Shown here: positions 1 to 8,736 of the stretch, in pieces | How the letters are laid out: each line of letters opens with the position of its first letter | Position numbering within the stretch: the stretch's first letter is position 1 | Source: Kumtagia ephedrae | GTDB lineage: Bacteria > Pseudomonadota > Alphaproteobacteria > Rhizobiales > Rhizobiaceae | Assembly: GCF_003012745.1 (NCBI RefSeq) | Contig: NZ_PXYK01000021.1 | Location: 1 to 64,000 of the forward strand | Direction: 5' to 3' | DNA: 64,000 nt | The notes under the pieces: model-generated | Database searches by the model: none | What the model was told of the DNA's origin: nothing | The model's input: the letters and a program-made list of their open reading frames with translations, nothing else | Translations under genes and position numbers: made by a program

Positions 1-575
1 AAGCGGCGGCGCTTCAAGGCTGGCGCGGGCGGAAAAAGTAAACTGTCCCCGGCACTTACCTCCTGGCTCGCCGTGAATTCGCGTCGGCAGAATCCGCTTT
101 TCGCGGACCATTTTATCCCCTCCCCTTCCGCCTGCCGCATACTTGCGCCCGAAAGCCGCTCCCTGCGGGAATCTGGTGCGCACCGGGTATCAGGAGGGAG
201 CGTCGGCGCCGGGTCGGTCGTGCAATCGGTAGCGCGGCTGGCGAGAGCTGGAGACCCGGGCCCCAGCCGCGACACCTGCGCGAATGCAGCGCTAGCGGAC
301 GGGCAAGAACGCCGGCGGGGCGCGGGTCACCGCGCCACGTATTAACTTAGAGAGGCTCGGCCCCGCGCCCCGCTTCCCGCACTTTCCTTTCAATGGCCAG
401 ACTGCGAAAGCAGGGCGTGGCGAGGATGAAGCTTGCCTGCGCCGTTCCGAACAAATCGCATTGTTGCATGGACCGGGATCGTTTTCCGGGATGACATCCG
501 CTCCAAAGCGGATTAGGTCGGTTGCGGCTTACCTTGCCGGGAATGCCGCGCCCCCGCCACTCCAAAGCTCCGACC
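1..575. other. Left-edge stretch without a recognisable gene
   Basis: No open frame here resembles a known protein, and the short frames lack a convincing ribosome-binding site. The first 60 bases contain, on the minus strand, GGGGACAGTTTACTTTTT. I recall similar strings near REP-associated transposases in other proteobacteria, but no such gene is visible here. A GC-rich stem-loop lies at 233-271. The last 100 bases lead into the hydroxy-acid dehydrogenase gene. Confidence 0.45.
233..271. repeat. Nine-base-pair GC-rich stem-loop
   Basis: CGCGGCTGG at 233-241 is exactly complementary to CCAGCCGCG at 263-271, leaving a 21-base loop that itself contains CCCGGG. It lies in noncoding sequence. 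It could be part of a structured RNA or the end of an upstream transcript. No U tract follows, so it is not a canonical intrinsic terminator. Confidence 0.4.
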
Positions 576-1715
576 ATGAAGCCCACCCTCGATATCGCCG
601 ACCTCAAGGAAATCGCGCGCCGCCGCGTGCCGAGAATGTTCTTCGACTATGCCGATTCCGGTGCCTGGACCGAAAGCACGTACCGGGCCAACGAGGAGGA
701 CTTCAAAAAGATAAAGTTCCGGCAGCGCGTGCTGGTCGACATGACCGGGCGCTCGCTGGAAAGCACCATGATCGGCGAGAAGGTGGCGATGCCCGTCGCA
801 CTGGCGCCCACGGGGCTGACCGGCATGCAGCATGCCGACGGCGAGATGCTGGCGGCGCAGGCGGCGGAGGAGTTCGGCGTGCCGTTCACCCTGTCGACCA
901 TGTCGATCTGCTCGATCGAGGACGTCGCCTCGGTGACCAAAAAGCCGTTCTGGTTCCAGCTCTACGTCATGCGCGACCGCGATTTCGTCATCAATCTGAT
1001 CGACCGGGCCAAGGCGGCGAAATGCTCGGCGCTGGTGCTGACGCTCGACCTGCAGATTCTCGGCCAGCGCCACAAGGACCTGCGCAACGGACTGTCGGCG
1101 CCGCCCAGGATGACCCCGGCGAACATCGTCAACATGGCGTTCCGCCTGCCCTGGTGCGCGCGCATGCTGAAGACCCGGCGCCGCAGCTTCGGCAACATCG
1201 TCGGTCACGCCAAGGGCGTCGGCGACCTGTCCTCGCTCTCCTCCTGGACCAACGAGCAGTTCGATCCGCGCCTGTCGTGGAAGGACGTCGAATGGATTCG
1301 CGAGCGCTGGGGCGGCAAGCTGATCCTCAAGGGCATCCTCGATGCCGAGGACGCGAAGCTGGCGGCGGCGACCGGCGCCGACGCGATCATCGTCTCGAAC
1401 CATGGCGGCCGCCAGCTCGACGGCGCGCCGTCTTCTATCTCGGTGCTGCCGGGGATCGTCGAGGCGGTCGCCGACCGCACCGAAATCCATCTCGACGGCG
1501 GCATCCGCTCCGGCCAGGACGTCTTGCGCGCACTCTGCCTCGGCGCACAGGGCACCTATATCGGCCGGCCCTTCCTCTACGGCCTCGGCGCCTTCGGCAA
1601 GCAGGGCGTGACGATGGCGCTGGAGATCATCCGCAAGGAGCTCGACGTCACGCTGGCGCTTTGCGGCAAGCGGCTGATCGGCGAGGCCGGCCCGGATCTG
1701 CTCTACAAGGAGTAG
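576..1715 (+). CDS. FMN-dependent alpha-hydroxy-acid dehydrogenase (LldD/glycolate-oxidase family)
   Basis: A 379-residue protein of the FMN-dependent alpha-hydroxy-acid oxidising family, which oxidises L-lactate, glycolate or similar acids to the 2-oxo acid. It spans a whole TIM-barrel: FDYADSGAWTE near the N terminus, LTLDLQILGQRHKDLRNG in the middle, the KGIL lysine, then SNHGGRQLDG with the family's catalytic His at about residue 276, and LDGGIRSGQDV binding the FMN phosphate. The start MKPTLDIADL matches where the family begins; an upstream in-frame ATG at 522 would add an unlikely leader. It stands alone, with the permease gene converging on it. Sequence alone cannot separate lactate from glycolate or another substrate. 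Confidence 0.9.
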   Translation: MKPTLDIADLKEIARRRVPRMFFDYADSGAWTESTYRANEEDFKKIKFRQRVLVDMTGRSLESTMIGEKVAMPVALAPTGLTGMQHADGEMLAAQAAEEFGVPFTLSTMSICSIEDVASVTKKPFWFQLYVMRDRDFVINLIDRAKAAKCSALVLTLDLQILGQRHKDLRNGLSAPPRMTPANIVNMAFRLPWCARMLKTRRRSFGNIVGHAKGVGDLSSLSSWTNEQFDPRLSWKDVEWIRERWGGKLILKGILDAEDAKLAAATGADAIIVSNHGGRQLDGAPSSISVLPGIVEAVADRTEIHLDGGIRSGQDVLRALCLGAQGTYIGRPFLYGLGAFGKQGVTMALEIIRKELDVTLALCGKRLIGEAGPDLLYKE

Positions 1716-1777
1716 CAGTCCTTTGCGAGGTGACTGCGCCCGGCATCTGCCAGGCGCAGCCTCGGTTCCCGGTCAGC

Positions 1778-2809
1778 TTATCGAGGCACGCCGGCCGACC
1801 AGACGTCCCAGTCGGCGATGATCGTGTCGGTGAGCGCCGAGCCGACCCTGTAGGCGTTGGTCACCGAAGGCATGAAGCCGCCCGACTTGGCGCCGAGCGA
1901 ATCGATGGCGGTCTGTCCCGGCGCCTCGCGGTCGAAGTTCGAGGCCGTCCGCAGCACCGCGATCCGGCTGAAATCCAGAAGCCCGGCATCGGCGCCGCGC
2001 TTCAGCGCCGTCAGCGTCGCATTGTCCTCCATCTGCGTGGTGCAGTAGTTCGCCTTGCCGTCGGACACCTGCGCCGTCCACCGCTCGACGGCATCGCCGA
2101 TCTTCGAGCCGTGCCAGTAGGTGTCGAGCGAGACCGTGTCGCACAGCTTGACCGACGGCTTGCCGCGCGCGGCCTCCTCCTCATAACGGCTGCGATATTG
2201 GGCGGCATCGTCGCCATCAGCGAGCTCGACGGACTTCGTCAGCCCGAACGCCTTTTCGGCGAGAGCCGGGCTGAGAGCATAGACCTCGGTGCCCGCGCCC
2301 CAGCCGGCCTTCTCGCCCGGTCGCTTGGCGCCGAGCGCCACCATGCCGTCCGGCCAATCCTGCGGAATCTGCCGCGGATCGATGTCGTGGCGCAGCCCGC
2401 CGTCGACGACGTAACGCGCCCACAGCGCCGAGCCCAGCGTGCCGTCCTTGGGATCGACGCCGGCGATCCCGCCGATCAGGAAATAGGTCTGGCCGAGGTC
2501 GAACTGCTTGCCGAACACCAGCGCCGCCACCGAGCTTGCCGCATTGGAGAAGCCCATCGCCGTCGTCATCAGGCAGAGCCCCTCGGAATCGCAGGACACC
2601 TCCGGATATTCGCCGGACAGACCGGGCACCTTCACCTTGGTGTCGAGCTTCTTGCCGGCGAGCCACGGTTTTGCTTCCTCGCCGAACATGGTGATTACCA
2701 GCACCTTCGGCTTGATCGGCTCGCCGGCGCGTGCCTGAAGGCTCCAGGTGCCGGAAAGGGTGGCTGCCACGAGCCCGAAAAGGGCAGCCAACTTCAATCG
2801 TCCTTGCAT
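1778..2809 (-). CDS. Purine nucleoside permease (NUP family), secreted
   Basis: A 343-residue protein of the NUP (purine nucleoside permease) family, proposed to take part in nucleoside uptake. A Sec signal peptide covers about residues 1-28 (hydrophobic LAALFGLVAATLSG, then ARAGEP), so the mature protein is periplasmic. Family-typical segments include KPKVLVITMFGEEAKPW at the mature N terminus, MGFSNAASSVAALV, YFLIGGIAGVDPKDGTLGSA and the C-terminal AYRVGSALTDTIIADWD. The fold is related to nucleoside phosphorylases, so a binding or enzymatic role is also possible. It is monocistronic. Confidence 0.85.
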   Translation of the reverse strand: MQGRLKLAALFGLVAATLSGTWSLQARAGEPIKPKVLVITMFGEEAKPWLAGKKLDTKVKVPGLSGEYPEVSCDSEGLCLMTTAMGFSNAASSVAALVFGKQFDLGQTYFLIGGIAGVDPKDGTLGSALWARYVVDGGLRHDIDPRQIPQDWPDGMVALGAKRPGEKAGWGAGTEVYALSPALAEKAFGLTKSVELADGDDAAQYRSRYEEEAARGKPSVKLCDTVSLDTYWHGSKIGDAVERWTAQVSDGKANYCTTQMEDNATLTALKRGADAGLLDFSRIAVLRTASNFDREAPGQTAIDSLGAKSGGFMPSVTNAYRVGSALTDTIIADWDVWSAGVPR

Positions 2810-2959
2810 CTATGTTCTCGCATGAATCGTTTCGACCTGACGCGATCACCATGCCGCCGGCGATCCGATCGGGGAAGGCGGAATCGTGCATGACAGAATT
2901 GTGAACCGACGCCCGGACTGCCGCCTTCGTCGGCGTGTCGATGCAAAGCGACGCGGCCG

Positions 2960-3181
2960 TTACGCATCCGGCTGTCGATTATGCGTCCGCTGATGCAGAT
3001 CGCGGACGATGCGGCTGGCGGTGGTCTCGAACAGGAAGGGCAGGACGGCGTGGACCAGCGCCGCAAACGCCGCCGCGAACAGCCGCGCGGAGAATCCGGC
3101 GGCAAACGCCATGTGGCCGAAATAGGTCTCGCCGACGGAAGCGGGATGATCGTGAAACAGTCTTGCCAGCCGCGTTGTCAT
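2960..3181 (-). CDS. Small DUF6356-family protein
   Basis: A 73-residue protein matching the small DUF6356 family of rhizobia as I recall it: FHDHPASVGETYFGHMAFA, then a hydrophobic stretch (AAAFAALVHAVLPFLFETT) that is probably one membrane segment, then a basic tail. The function is unknown. The open frame runs further upstream, but homology begins at MTTRLARLFHDHP, so the start at 3181 is preferred. The gene is divergent from the Lrp regulator gene, and the palindromic operator at 3240-3288 sits between them, which suggests shared control. Confidence 0.75.
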   Translation of the reverse strand: MTTRLARLFHDHPASVGETYFGHMAFAAGFSARLFAAAFAALVHAVLPFLFETTASRIVRDLHQRTHNRQPDA

Positions 3182-3239
3182 CTGCCGTCCTCCATTACTG
3201 CCGAACGGTGGCATGATAGGTCCGTTGCAGCGACTGCTT

Positions 3240-3288
3240 GTCCCAAATCGTCTCTTGAACTGGAGATTGTTTGGGACGATCATCCCAA
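3240..3288. promoter_or_regulatory. Triple TCCCAA half-site operator between DUF6356 and the Lrp gene
   Basis: GTCCCAAA at 3240-3247 is perfectly inverted as TTTGGGAC at 3270-3277, and the inner TCTC/GAGA also pair, giving a 38-base dyad. A third half-site, TCCCAA at 3283-3288, forms a second, closer dyad with TTGGGA at 3271-3276. The array ends two bases before the Lrp-family start codon at 3290. Repeated half-sites at a regulator's own start are typical of autoregulation in the Lrp/AsnC family, whose octamers wrap DNA. The assignment of the binding protein is inferred. Confidence 0.6.
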
Positions 3289-3289
3289 G

Positions 3290-3760
3290 ATGACGACTGA
3301 AATCGACATTATCGACCGCCGCATCCTGGCCGAGCTGCAGCGCGACGCCATGCTCTCGGTCGACGACGTCTCTGCGCGCGTGAACCTGTCGCGCAACGCC
3401 TGCTGGCGCCGCATACGCCGGCTGGAGGACGCCGGGGTCATCAAAGGCCGCGTCGCGCTGGTCGATCCGGAAAAGCTCGGCGTCGGCCTCTCGGTCTTCA
3501 TCATGGTGCGGACCTCCAACCACGATCCCGACTGGCTGACCCGTTTCCGCGCCGCAGTCACCAGCCTGCCGGAGATCACCGGCGTCTACCGCATGTCGGG
3601 AGACCTCGACTATGTGCTGCGCGCCCGCGTCGCCGACGTGAAAGCCTATGACCGGCTCTACCAGCGGCTGATCGCCAAGGTGCCGCTGTCCGACGTCTCC
3701 GCCTCCTTCGTCATGGAGGAGATACGCGAGACGACGGTCGTACCGGTGGAGGTCAGATAG
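3290..3760 (+). CDS. Lrp/AsnC-family transcriptional regulator
   Basis: A 156-residue regulator with the standard length and architecture. An N-terminal helix-turn-helix occupies about residues 1-60 (IDIIDRRILAELQRDA, VSARVNLSRNACWRRIRRLE, DAGVIKGRVALVDPEKLG), followed by the RAM ligand-binding and oligomerisation domain (VYRMSGDLDYVLRARV, YDRLYQRLI). The ATG at 3290 gives the canonical N terminus. Lrp-type proteins sense amino acids and bind repeated palindromes; the TCCCAA array directly upstream is the likely autoregulatory site. The target amino acid is not predictable, and no transporter or dehydrogenase gene is adjacent. Confidence 0.9.
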   Translation: MTTEIDIIDRRILAELQRDAMLSVDDVSARVNLSRNACWRRIRRLEDAGVIKGRVALVDPEKLGVGLSVFIMVRTSNHDPDWLTRFRAAVTSLPEITGVYRMSGDLDYVLRARVADVKAYDRLYQRLIAKVPLSDVSASFVMEEIRETTVVPVEVR

Positions 3761-3902
3761 AAACTCCAGAGGTTGATTCGCTTCACGCGTTTCTGCTGGA
3801 CGAGGAGGCGGCTCTTCTCGTAGTTGGGGATTCGTGAGCGGCCGCGTTGCATCGAAGAGCGCGACGGGCCAGACAGCGCCAGTTCACCACAAGGGCATCT
3901 CG

Positions 3903-4358
3903 ATGAAACCGTCCCTCGGCGTCGTCCGCCTCCCGCATGCGCATGGCCTCGATTTGCCCGCCTATGAAAGCGTCGGCGCCGCCGGCCTGGACCTGCGCGC
4001 CGCCGTCGCCGACGACCGGCCGATCCTGATCCTGCCGGGAAGGCGCGCGCTGGTGCCGACCGGGCTCATCCTGGAAATCCCGGAAGGTTTCGAGGGGCAG
4101 GTGCGGCCGCGCTCCGGCCTTGCCCTCAAGCACGGCATCACCTGCCTCAACACGCCGGGCACGATCGACTGGGACTATCGCGGCGAGGTGAAGGTGCTGC
4201 TCGTCAATCTCGGCGACGACGATTTCACCGTCACCCGCGGCATGCGGGTGGCCCAGCTGGTGATCGCGCCGGTGGCGCGGGCCGTGATCGAGGAGCGCAG
4301 CCTGGCCGGTGGCACAGCGCGCGGCGCCGGCGGCTTCGGTTCCACCGGCACCGCCTGA
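3903..4358 (+). CDS. dut: Deoxyuridine 5'-triphosphate nucleotidohydrolase (dUTPase)
   Basis: A 151-residue trimeric dUTPase that hydrolyses dUTP to dUMP and pyrophosphate, keeping uracil out of DNA and supplying dTMP synthesis. All five family motifs are visible: AGLDLRA (1), [12 protein letters not shown] (2), [16 protein letters not shown] (3), [10 protein letters not shown] (4) and the C-terminal glycine-rich [10 protein letters not shown] (5). The start at 3903 is preceded by AAGGGC; a GTG at 3834 would add a 23-residue leader with no homology. In many rhizobia dut sits by coaBC; that neighbour is absent here. Confidence 0.95.
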   Translation: MKPSLGVVRLPHAHGLDLPAYESVGAAGLDLRAAVADDRPILILPGRRALVPTGLILEIPEGFEGQVRPRSGLALKHGITCLNTPGTIDWDYRGEVKVLLVNLGDDDFTVTRGMRVAQLVIAPVARAVIEERSLAGGTARGAGGFGSTGTA

Positions 4359-4545
4359 GCGGGTCGCCAAGCGTCGGCCATCCCGGCGGCAGGAGCCTTC
4401 AGCAGGCGGACCTCCGCCGGCGAGAAATGGGTGCAGTTCCATCCGAGTTTTGACAAGATTGCTGCGGAGAATCCCGCGCAGCCCCGGCGACCGCGCCGGT
4501 GCAGGCAGGATCTGACGGTCACAACTCGGCTAAACAGGCAATGCC

Positions 4546-5352
4546 ATGGACAAGGGCAGCACGTTCCGCAGCCTCCACGAGGCGCCGGGCATCTTCGTGA
4601 TGCCCAATCCCTGGGATCCGGGCACGGCCAGGCTGCTGGCCTCGCTCGGCTTCAAGGCGCTCGCCACCACCAGCGCCGGTTTCGCCTTCTCGCGCGGGCT
4701 GGTCGACGGCGGCGTCGGCTTCGAGGCGATGGTCGCGCATTGCCGCGACATCGTCGCGGCCGTCGAGGTGCCGGTCTCCGCCGACCTGGAGAAGGGCAAG
4801 GGCGACAGCCCCGACAGCGCCGCCGAGACCATCTTCGCCGCCGAAGCGGCCGGCCTGGCAGGCTGCTCGATCGAGGACCACACCGGCGATCCAGACGATC
4901 CGATCTACGACTTCTCGCTCGCGGTCGAGCGGGTCGCGGCGGCGGCCGAGGCGGCCAGGGCGTTGAAGAAGGACTTCGTGTTCACGGCGCGCGCCGAGAA
5001 TTTCCTGTGGGAGCGCCCCGATCTCGACGACACGATCAAGCGCCTGCAGGCATTCGCCGACGCCGGCGCCGACGTGCTCTATGCGCCGGGCATCTCCGAT
5101 GTCGCCACCATCCGCGCCATCTGTTCGGCCGTGCCGCGTCCGGTCAACGTGCTGGCGGTGCCCGGCCTCAGCGTCGCCGCGTTGGCGGAGGCCGGCGCCA
5201 AGCGCATCTCGCTGGGCTCTAAGCTGACCGCCCACGCCTTCGGGGCGCTGCGGCGCGCCGCCAACGAGATGCTCGGCGCCGGCACCTTCGAATTCGCCCG
5301 CGACACCATGTCCTTCGGCGAACTCGAGGCGCTGTTTTCCGGCAAGGAGTGA
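4546..5352 (+). CDS. Isocitrate lyase/PEP mutase superfamily protein
   Basis: A 268-residue TIM-barrel protein of the isocitrate lyase/phosphoenolpyruvate mutase superfamily, whose members make or break C-C or C-P bonds next to a carboxylate with Mg2+. Visible segments are VMPNPWDPGTARLLASLGF, ATTSAGFAFSRG, VPVSADLEKGKGDSP, GLAGCSIEDHTGDP and FTARAENFLW. It is shorter than true isocitrate lyase and belongs with the oxaloacetate decarboxylase/2-methylisocitrate lyase-like group often annotated only to superfamily. The precise substrate cannot be told. It is a single gene. Confidence 0.88.
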   Translation: MDKGSTFRSLHEAPGIFVMPNPWDPGTARLLASLGFKALATTSAGFAFSRGLVDGGVGFEAMVAHCRDIVAAVEVPVSADLEKGKGDSPDSAAETIFAAEAAGLAGCSIEDHTGDPDDPIYDFSLAVERVAAAAEAARALKKDFVFTARAENFLWERPDLDDTIKRLQAFADAGADVLYAPGISDVATIRAICSAVPRPVNVLAVPGLSVAALAEAGAKRISLGSKLTAHAFGALRRAANEMLGAGTFEFARDTMSFGELEALFSGKE

Positions 5353-5392
5353 TGGACAGGCTTTCCCGCCCGCCAGAAAGACGATGCGGATT

Positions 5393-5875
5393 TCAGAGTG
5401 TCCGCACCAGCTCCTCCAACTGGTCGGTGACCTGGCTCCAGCCCTCGTGAAAACCCATCTTCTCGTGGGCGTCGCAATCTTCCTTCGACCAGTGGGTTAC
5501 CCGTGCCGTGTAGCGGGTCTTGCCGCCTTCGTCGTCGAAGGTGAGGGTGAGCGTCATGAACGGCTTCTCCGACGGCTCCCAAGCCCTGACATAGGCATCG
5601 GTGACGACCAGGCGCCGGTTCTCGACGACATCGAGGTAGACGCCGTGATTCGGGAATTCGGTGCCGTCGGGACCGGCCATCACGATGAGGTTGCTGCCGC
5701 CGGGCCGCACGTCGAGCTCGGCGCGCGGCGTCGACCACGGCTTCGGCGCGAAGAATTTCGTGATGATCTCGGGATCCGTCCAGGCCCGGTAGAGCTTTTC
5801 GCGCGGTGCGTCGATGACGCGGGTGAGCAGGAGCTCGCGCTCGGAGGGGCGGGAGGTCTGGGCGGTGGGGTTCAT
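5393..5875 (-). CDS. SRPBCC/AHSA1-domain protein
   Basis: A 160-residue protein covering one START-like SRPBCC domain of the AHSA1 type. Diagnostic segments are LLLTRVIDAPREKLYRAWTD, KFFAPKPWSTPRAELDVRPG, TLTLTFDDEGGKTRYTARV and MGFHEGWSQVTDQLEELV. Such proteins bind small hydrophobic ligands or act as Hsp90 co-chaperone-like factors; bacterial copies are often paired with an ArsR regulator, which is not seen here. The start is the ATG at 5875, behind an AGGAT-like ribosome-binding site. Confidence 0.88.
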   Translation of the reverse strand: MNPTAQTSRPSERELLLTRVIDAPREKLYRAWTDPEIITKFFAPKPWSTPRAELDVRPGGSNLIVMAGPDGTEFPNHGVYLDVVENRRLVVTDAYVRAWEPSEKPFMTLTLTFDDEGGKTRYTARVTHWSKEDCDAHEKMGFHEGWSQVTDQLEELVRTL

Positions 5876-6126
5876 ATCCTGTCTCCACATGGCCTGTTTG
5901 TTCGGGGCCGTTGACGCGCGCCGAGCGCACGGTGCCGCTCTTATGACGTATGGCAGTATCGCATGCCGACACCACCGGGGCAAAATTCCTGCCCTTTCGA
6001 TCTCGATGCCGCCGGGCTGCCTTGCGGGCGGATGCGTCGTACCAAATTTCGCCACGCTGCCGATTCATGCTTCGTTTACCAGCCGGCGTCAGGCTGGCGA
6101 GGGGGCCGGACCCCGGGGAAGACCGC

Positions 6127-7218
6127 ATGACGTTTCTGATCGCACGGGCGGCGCGGGCCGCCGCCGTCCTTGCCGCGATGCTGGCCTTTGCCGTTCCGGC
6201 GGCGCAGCCGGCGCAGTCGGCCGAGCTCGCCAAGGATCTGTTCGGCAGTCAGCGGCTGCCGGCCGCGACCGCGGCGAAGTCCTACGGCTTCTATTCGAAG
6301 GGCTGCTTCTCCGGCGGCCTCGCCATCGCCACCGACGGACCGACCTGGCAGGCGATGCGGCTGTCGCGCAACCGCCGCTGGGGCCACCCTGTGATGATCA
6401 ACCTGGTCGAGAAGCTGTCGCGCCAGGCGACCGCCGACGGCTGGCCGGGCCTGCTCGTCGGCGACATCTCGCAGCCGCGCGGCGGCCCGATGCTGACCGG
6501 CCACGCCTCGCACCAGATCGGCCTCGACGCCGACATCTGGCTGACGCCGATGCCGGACCGCCGCCTGACCGCGGAGGAGCGCGAGAACATGTCGGCGATC
6601 TCCATGATCCGCAAGGGCGGGCTCACCGTCGACGAGCGCATCTGGACCAAGGCGCATGCGCGGCTGCTGAAGCGTGCGGCGAGCTATCCGGAGGTCGAGC
6701 GCATCCTTGTCCATCCGGGCATCAAGAAGAAGCTGTGCGAGACGGTGACCGGCGACCGGTCATGGCTGCGCAAGGTTCGGCCGTTCTGGGGCCACGACTA
6801 CCATTTCCACATCCGTATCGGTTGCCAGCCCGGTTCGACCGGCTGCAAGAAGCAGGCGGAGACGGTGCGCGGCGAGGGCTGCGACGAATCACTTGCCTGG
6901 TGGTTCACCGAAGAACCGTGGCGGCCCAACAAGAACCCGGACAGGCCGAAAGCGCGCGACATCATGACCATGGCGAGCCTGCCGAAGGAATGCCGTGCCG
7001 TCCTCAGCGCCCCGGAACCGGTCTCGGAAGCGGCGGTCACGGTCGGACCGGGCGCCGATGCCATGGCCGTCGCGGCGGCGGAAGCAGCGGCGCCGGCGGT
7101 GCTCGAGCCGGCGGGAAGCGCACCAGCGGTCGCCTCCACCGGCGCCATCCCGCTCAACGCGTTCGCGCCTACGCCGGAGATCGGCATTCCGCTGCCGCGT
7201 CCCAGGCCGGGGTCCTGA
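6127..7218 (+). CDS. mepA: Penicillin-insensitive murein endopeptidase
   Basis: A 363-residue periplasmic LAS-type metallopeptidase that cleaves D-Ala-meso-DAP cross-links in peptidoglycan. A signal peptide (residues 1 to about 31, ending AQSAEL) is followed by the catalytic domain: SYGFYSKGCFSGGLAI, the zinc-ligand segment GHASHQIGLDADIWL (about residue 124), a second histidine motif HDYHFHIRI (about 223) and conserved cysteines (GCQPGSTGCKK, GEGCDESL). The C-terminal about 70 residues are alanine- and proline-rich with no domain, ending IPLPRPRPGS. The start at 6127 places the signal peptide correctly; the longer frame from 5950 does not. Confidence 0.92.
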   Translation: MTFLIARAARAAAVLAAMLAFAVPAAQPAQSAELAKDLFGSQRLPAATAAKSYGFYSKGCFSGGLAIATDGPTWQAMRLSRNRRWGHPVMINLVEKLSRQATADGWPGLLVGDISQPRGGPMLTGHASHQIGLDADIWLTPMPDRRLTAEERENMSAISMIRKGGLTVDERIWTKAHARLLKRAASYPEVERILVHPGIKKKLCETVTGDRSWLRKVRPFWGHDYHFHIRIGCQPGSTGCKKQAETVRGEGCDESLAWWFTEEPWRPNKNPDRPKARDIMTMASLPKECRAVLSAPEPVSEAAVTVGPGADAMAVAAAEAAAPAVLEPAGSAPAVASTGAIPLNAFAPTPEIGIPLPRPRPGS

Positions 7219-7288
7219 TCCGGCGGCTTCCCCCGCGCACAGTTCCCGTCTATGAGCCTTCAATCGGTTTAACGGTGGAGGCCAGTCC

Positions 7289-7711
7289 ATGGCATCCCGA
7301 TTGCGGCTGGCGCTGATCGCGCATGACGAGAAGAAGGACGACCTGGTCGCCTTCGCGCGCGGCCATGTCGGCTTCCTCGAGATCTGCGACATCGTCGCCA
7401 CGGGCACGACCGGTGCCCGCGTCCTCGACGCCTGCCCAGGCCTGCGGCTCAAGTGCCTGAAGAGCGGTCCGCTTGGCGGCGACCAGCAGATCGGCGCGCT
7501 GATCGCCGAGGGAAAGGTCGATGCCCTCATTTTCTTCGTTGATCCGCTGACGCCGATGCCGCATGACGTGGATGTGAAGGCCCTGATGCGGCTGGCGATC
7601 GTCTACGACATACCGATGGCGCTCAACCGGGCGACCGCTGAGATCATCCTTCGCGACCACGAGAACGGCGCAAGCCGCGCTTCCGCAAGGGAGGACGATG
7701 TGCATGGCTGA
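7289..7711 (+). CDS. mgsA: Methylglyoxal synthase
   Basis: A 140-residue enzyme that converts dihydroxyacetone phosphate to methylglyoxal and phosphate, a bypass of lower glycolysis when phosphate is short. It carries the family's phosphate-binding and catalytic segments: [40 protein letters not shown], and [19 protein letters not shown] leading to [11 protein letters not shown]. Length is usual. The stop overlaps the glucokinase start, so the two are probably translated together, placing a glycolytic overflow enzyme with the glucose-phosphorylating enzyme. Confidence 0.95.
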   Translation: MASRLRLALIAHDEKKDDLVAFARGHVGFLEICDIVATGTTGARVLDACPGLRLKCLKSGPLGGDQQIGALIAEGKVDALIFFVDPLTPMPHDVDVKALMRLAIVYDIPMALNRATAEIILRDHENGASRASAREDDVHG

Positions 7712-8720
7712 GGCCGAGGACGGTTTTCGCTTTCCCATCCTGATCGGCGACGTCGGCGGCACCAATGCCCGCTTCGCCGTCGTCGAATCGGCCGATGCCG
7801 AGGCTGGCGCGCCGCGCGTCGTGCGCACCGCCGATTTCCCGACGATCGACGAAGCCATCCAGGCCGCGGTCCTGGACGATGCCGCAATCCGCCCGAAATC
7901 CGCCGTCATCGCCGTGGCCGGTCCGGTGGACGGTGACGAGATTGCGCTGACCAACTGCCCCTGGGTGGTGCGGCCGAAGGGCATGTTCGGCAGCCTCGGC
8001 CTCTCCGACATCGTCGTGCTCAACGATTTCGAGGCGCAGGCGCTCGCCGTCGTGGCACTCGGCGAGGAGCATATGGAGAAGATCGGTGGCGGGGCGCCGG
8101 AGGCCGGCGCCGCCCGCGTCGTGCTCGGGCCGGGAACGGGCCTCGGCGTCGCCGGCCTCGTCCATTCGCGCGGCCTGTGGATACCGGTGCCGGGCGAGGG
8201 CGGCCACATGGACATCGGACCGCGCACGGACCGCGACCGCCAGATTTTTCCGCATCTCGAGCCGATCGAGGGGCGCATCTCCGGCGAGCAGATCCTGTGC
8301 GGCCGCGGCCTGGTCAACGCTTATCGCGCGACCGCGCTGGCCGACGGCGGAACGCCGCGCTTCACCACGCCGGCCGAGATCACCGCCGCCGCGCTCGAGC
8401 GTACCGATCCGGTGGCGGAGGAGGCCCTTGCCTTCTTCGTCACCTGCCTCGGCCGCACCGCCGGCGACCTGGCGCTGGTGTTCAAGAGCCAGGGCGGCGT
8501 GTTCCTGACCGGCGGGATTGCCCAGAAGATCGTGCCGGCGCTGCGCGAGCCGCGATTCCGGGCGGCCTTCGAGGACAAGGCGCCGCATACCGAGATGATG
8601 CGGGGCATGCCGGTCTACGTCATCACCCACACGCTGGCGGCACTCGCCGGGCTCGCCGCCTACGCCCGCGCGCCGCAGCGGTTCGGCGTCGAAACCCGCG
8701 GCCGGCGCTGGCGCAGCTGA
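7698..8720 (+). CDS. glk: Glucokinase
   Basis: A 340-residue ATP-dependent glucokinase of the bacterial Glk family (non-ROK), which phosphorylates glucose to glucose 6-phosphate. Motifs are [16 protein letters not shown] (phosphate 1), [33 protein letters not shown] (catalytic Asp), [14 protein letters not shown] (phosphate 2), [11 protein letters not shown] and [13 protein letters not shown] (adenosine). The start is the ATG at 7698 or 7704; both lie downstream of GGGAGG and within the end of mgsA, so the genes overlap by about 14 bases. Confidence 0.94.
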   Translation: MCMAEAEDGFRFPILIGDVGGTNARFAVVESADAEAGAPRVVRTADFPTIDEAIQAAVLDDAAIRPKSAVIAVAGPVDGDEIALTNCPWVVRPKGMFGSLGLSDIVVLNDFEAQALAVVALGEEHMEKIGGGAPEAGAARVVLGPGTGLGVAGLVHSRGLWIPVPGEGGHMDIGPRTDRDRQIFPHLEPIEGRISGEQILCGRGLVNAYRATALADGGTPRFTTPAEITAAALERTDPVAEEALAFFVTCLGRTAGDLALVFKSQGGVFLTGGIAQKIVPALREPRFRAAFEDKAPHTEMMRGMPVYVITHTLAALAGLAAYARAPQRFGVETRGRRWRS

Positions 8721-8736
8721 ACGGTATCTTCGACAT

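Noticed and set aside
73..345. A 90-codon frame at the left edge
   Set aside because: Low-complexity translation and a GC-rich hairpin within it; no evidence of coding.
461..2893. An 810-codon open frame on the plus strand across two genes
   Set aside because: It runs in another frame of the hydroxy-acid dehydrogenase gene and antisense to the permease gene; its translation is Arg/Gly/Pro-rich with no domain, as expected in GC-rich DNA.
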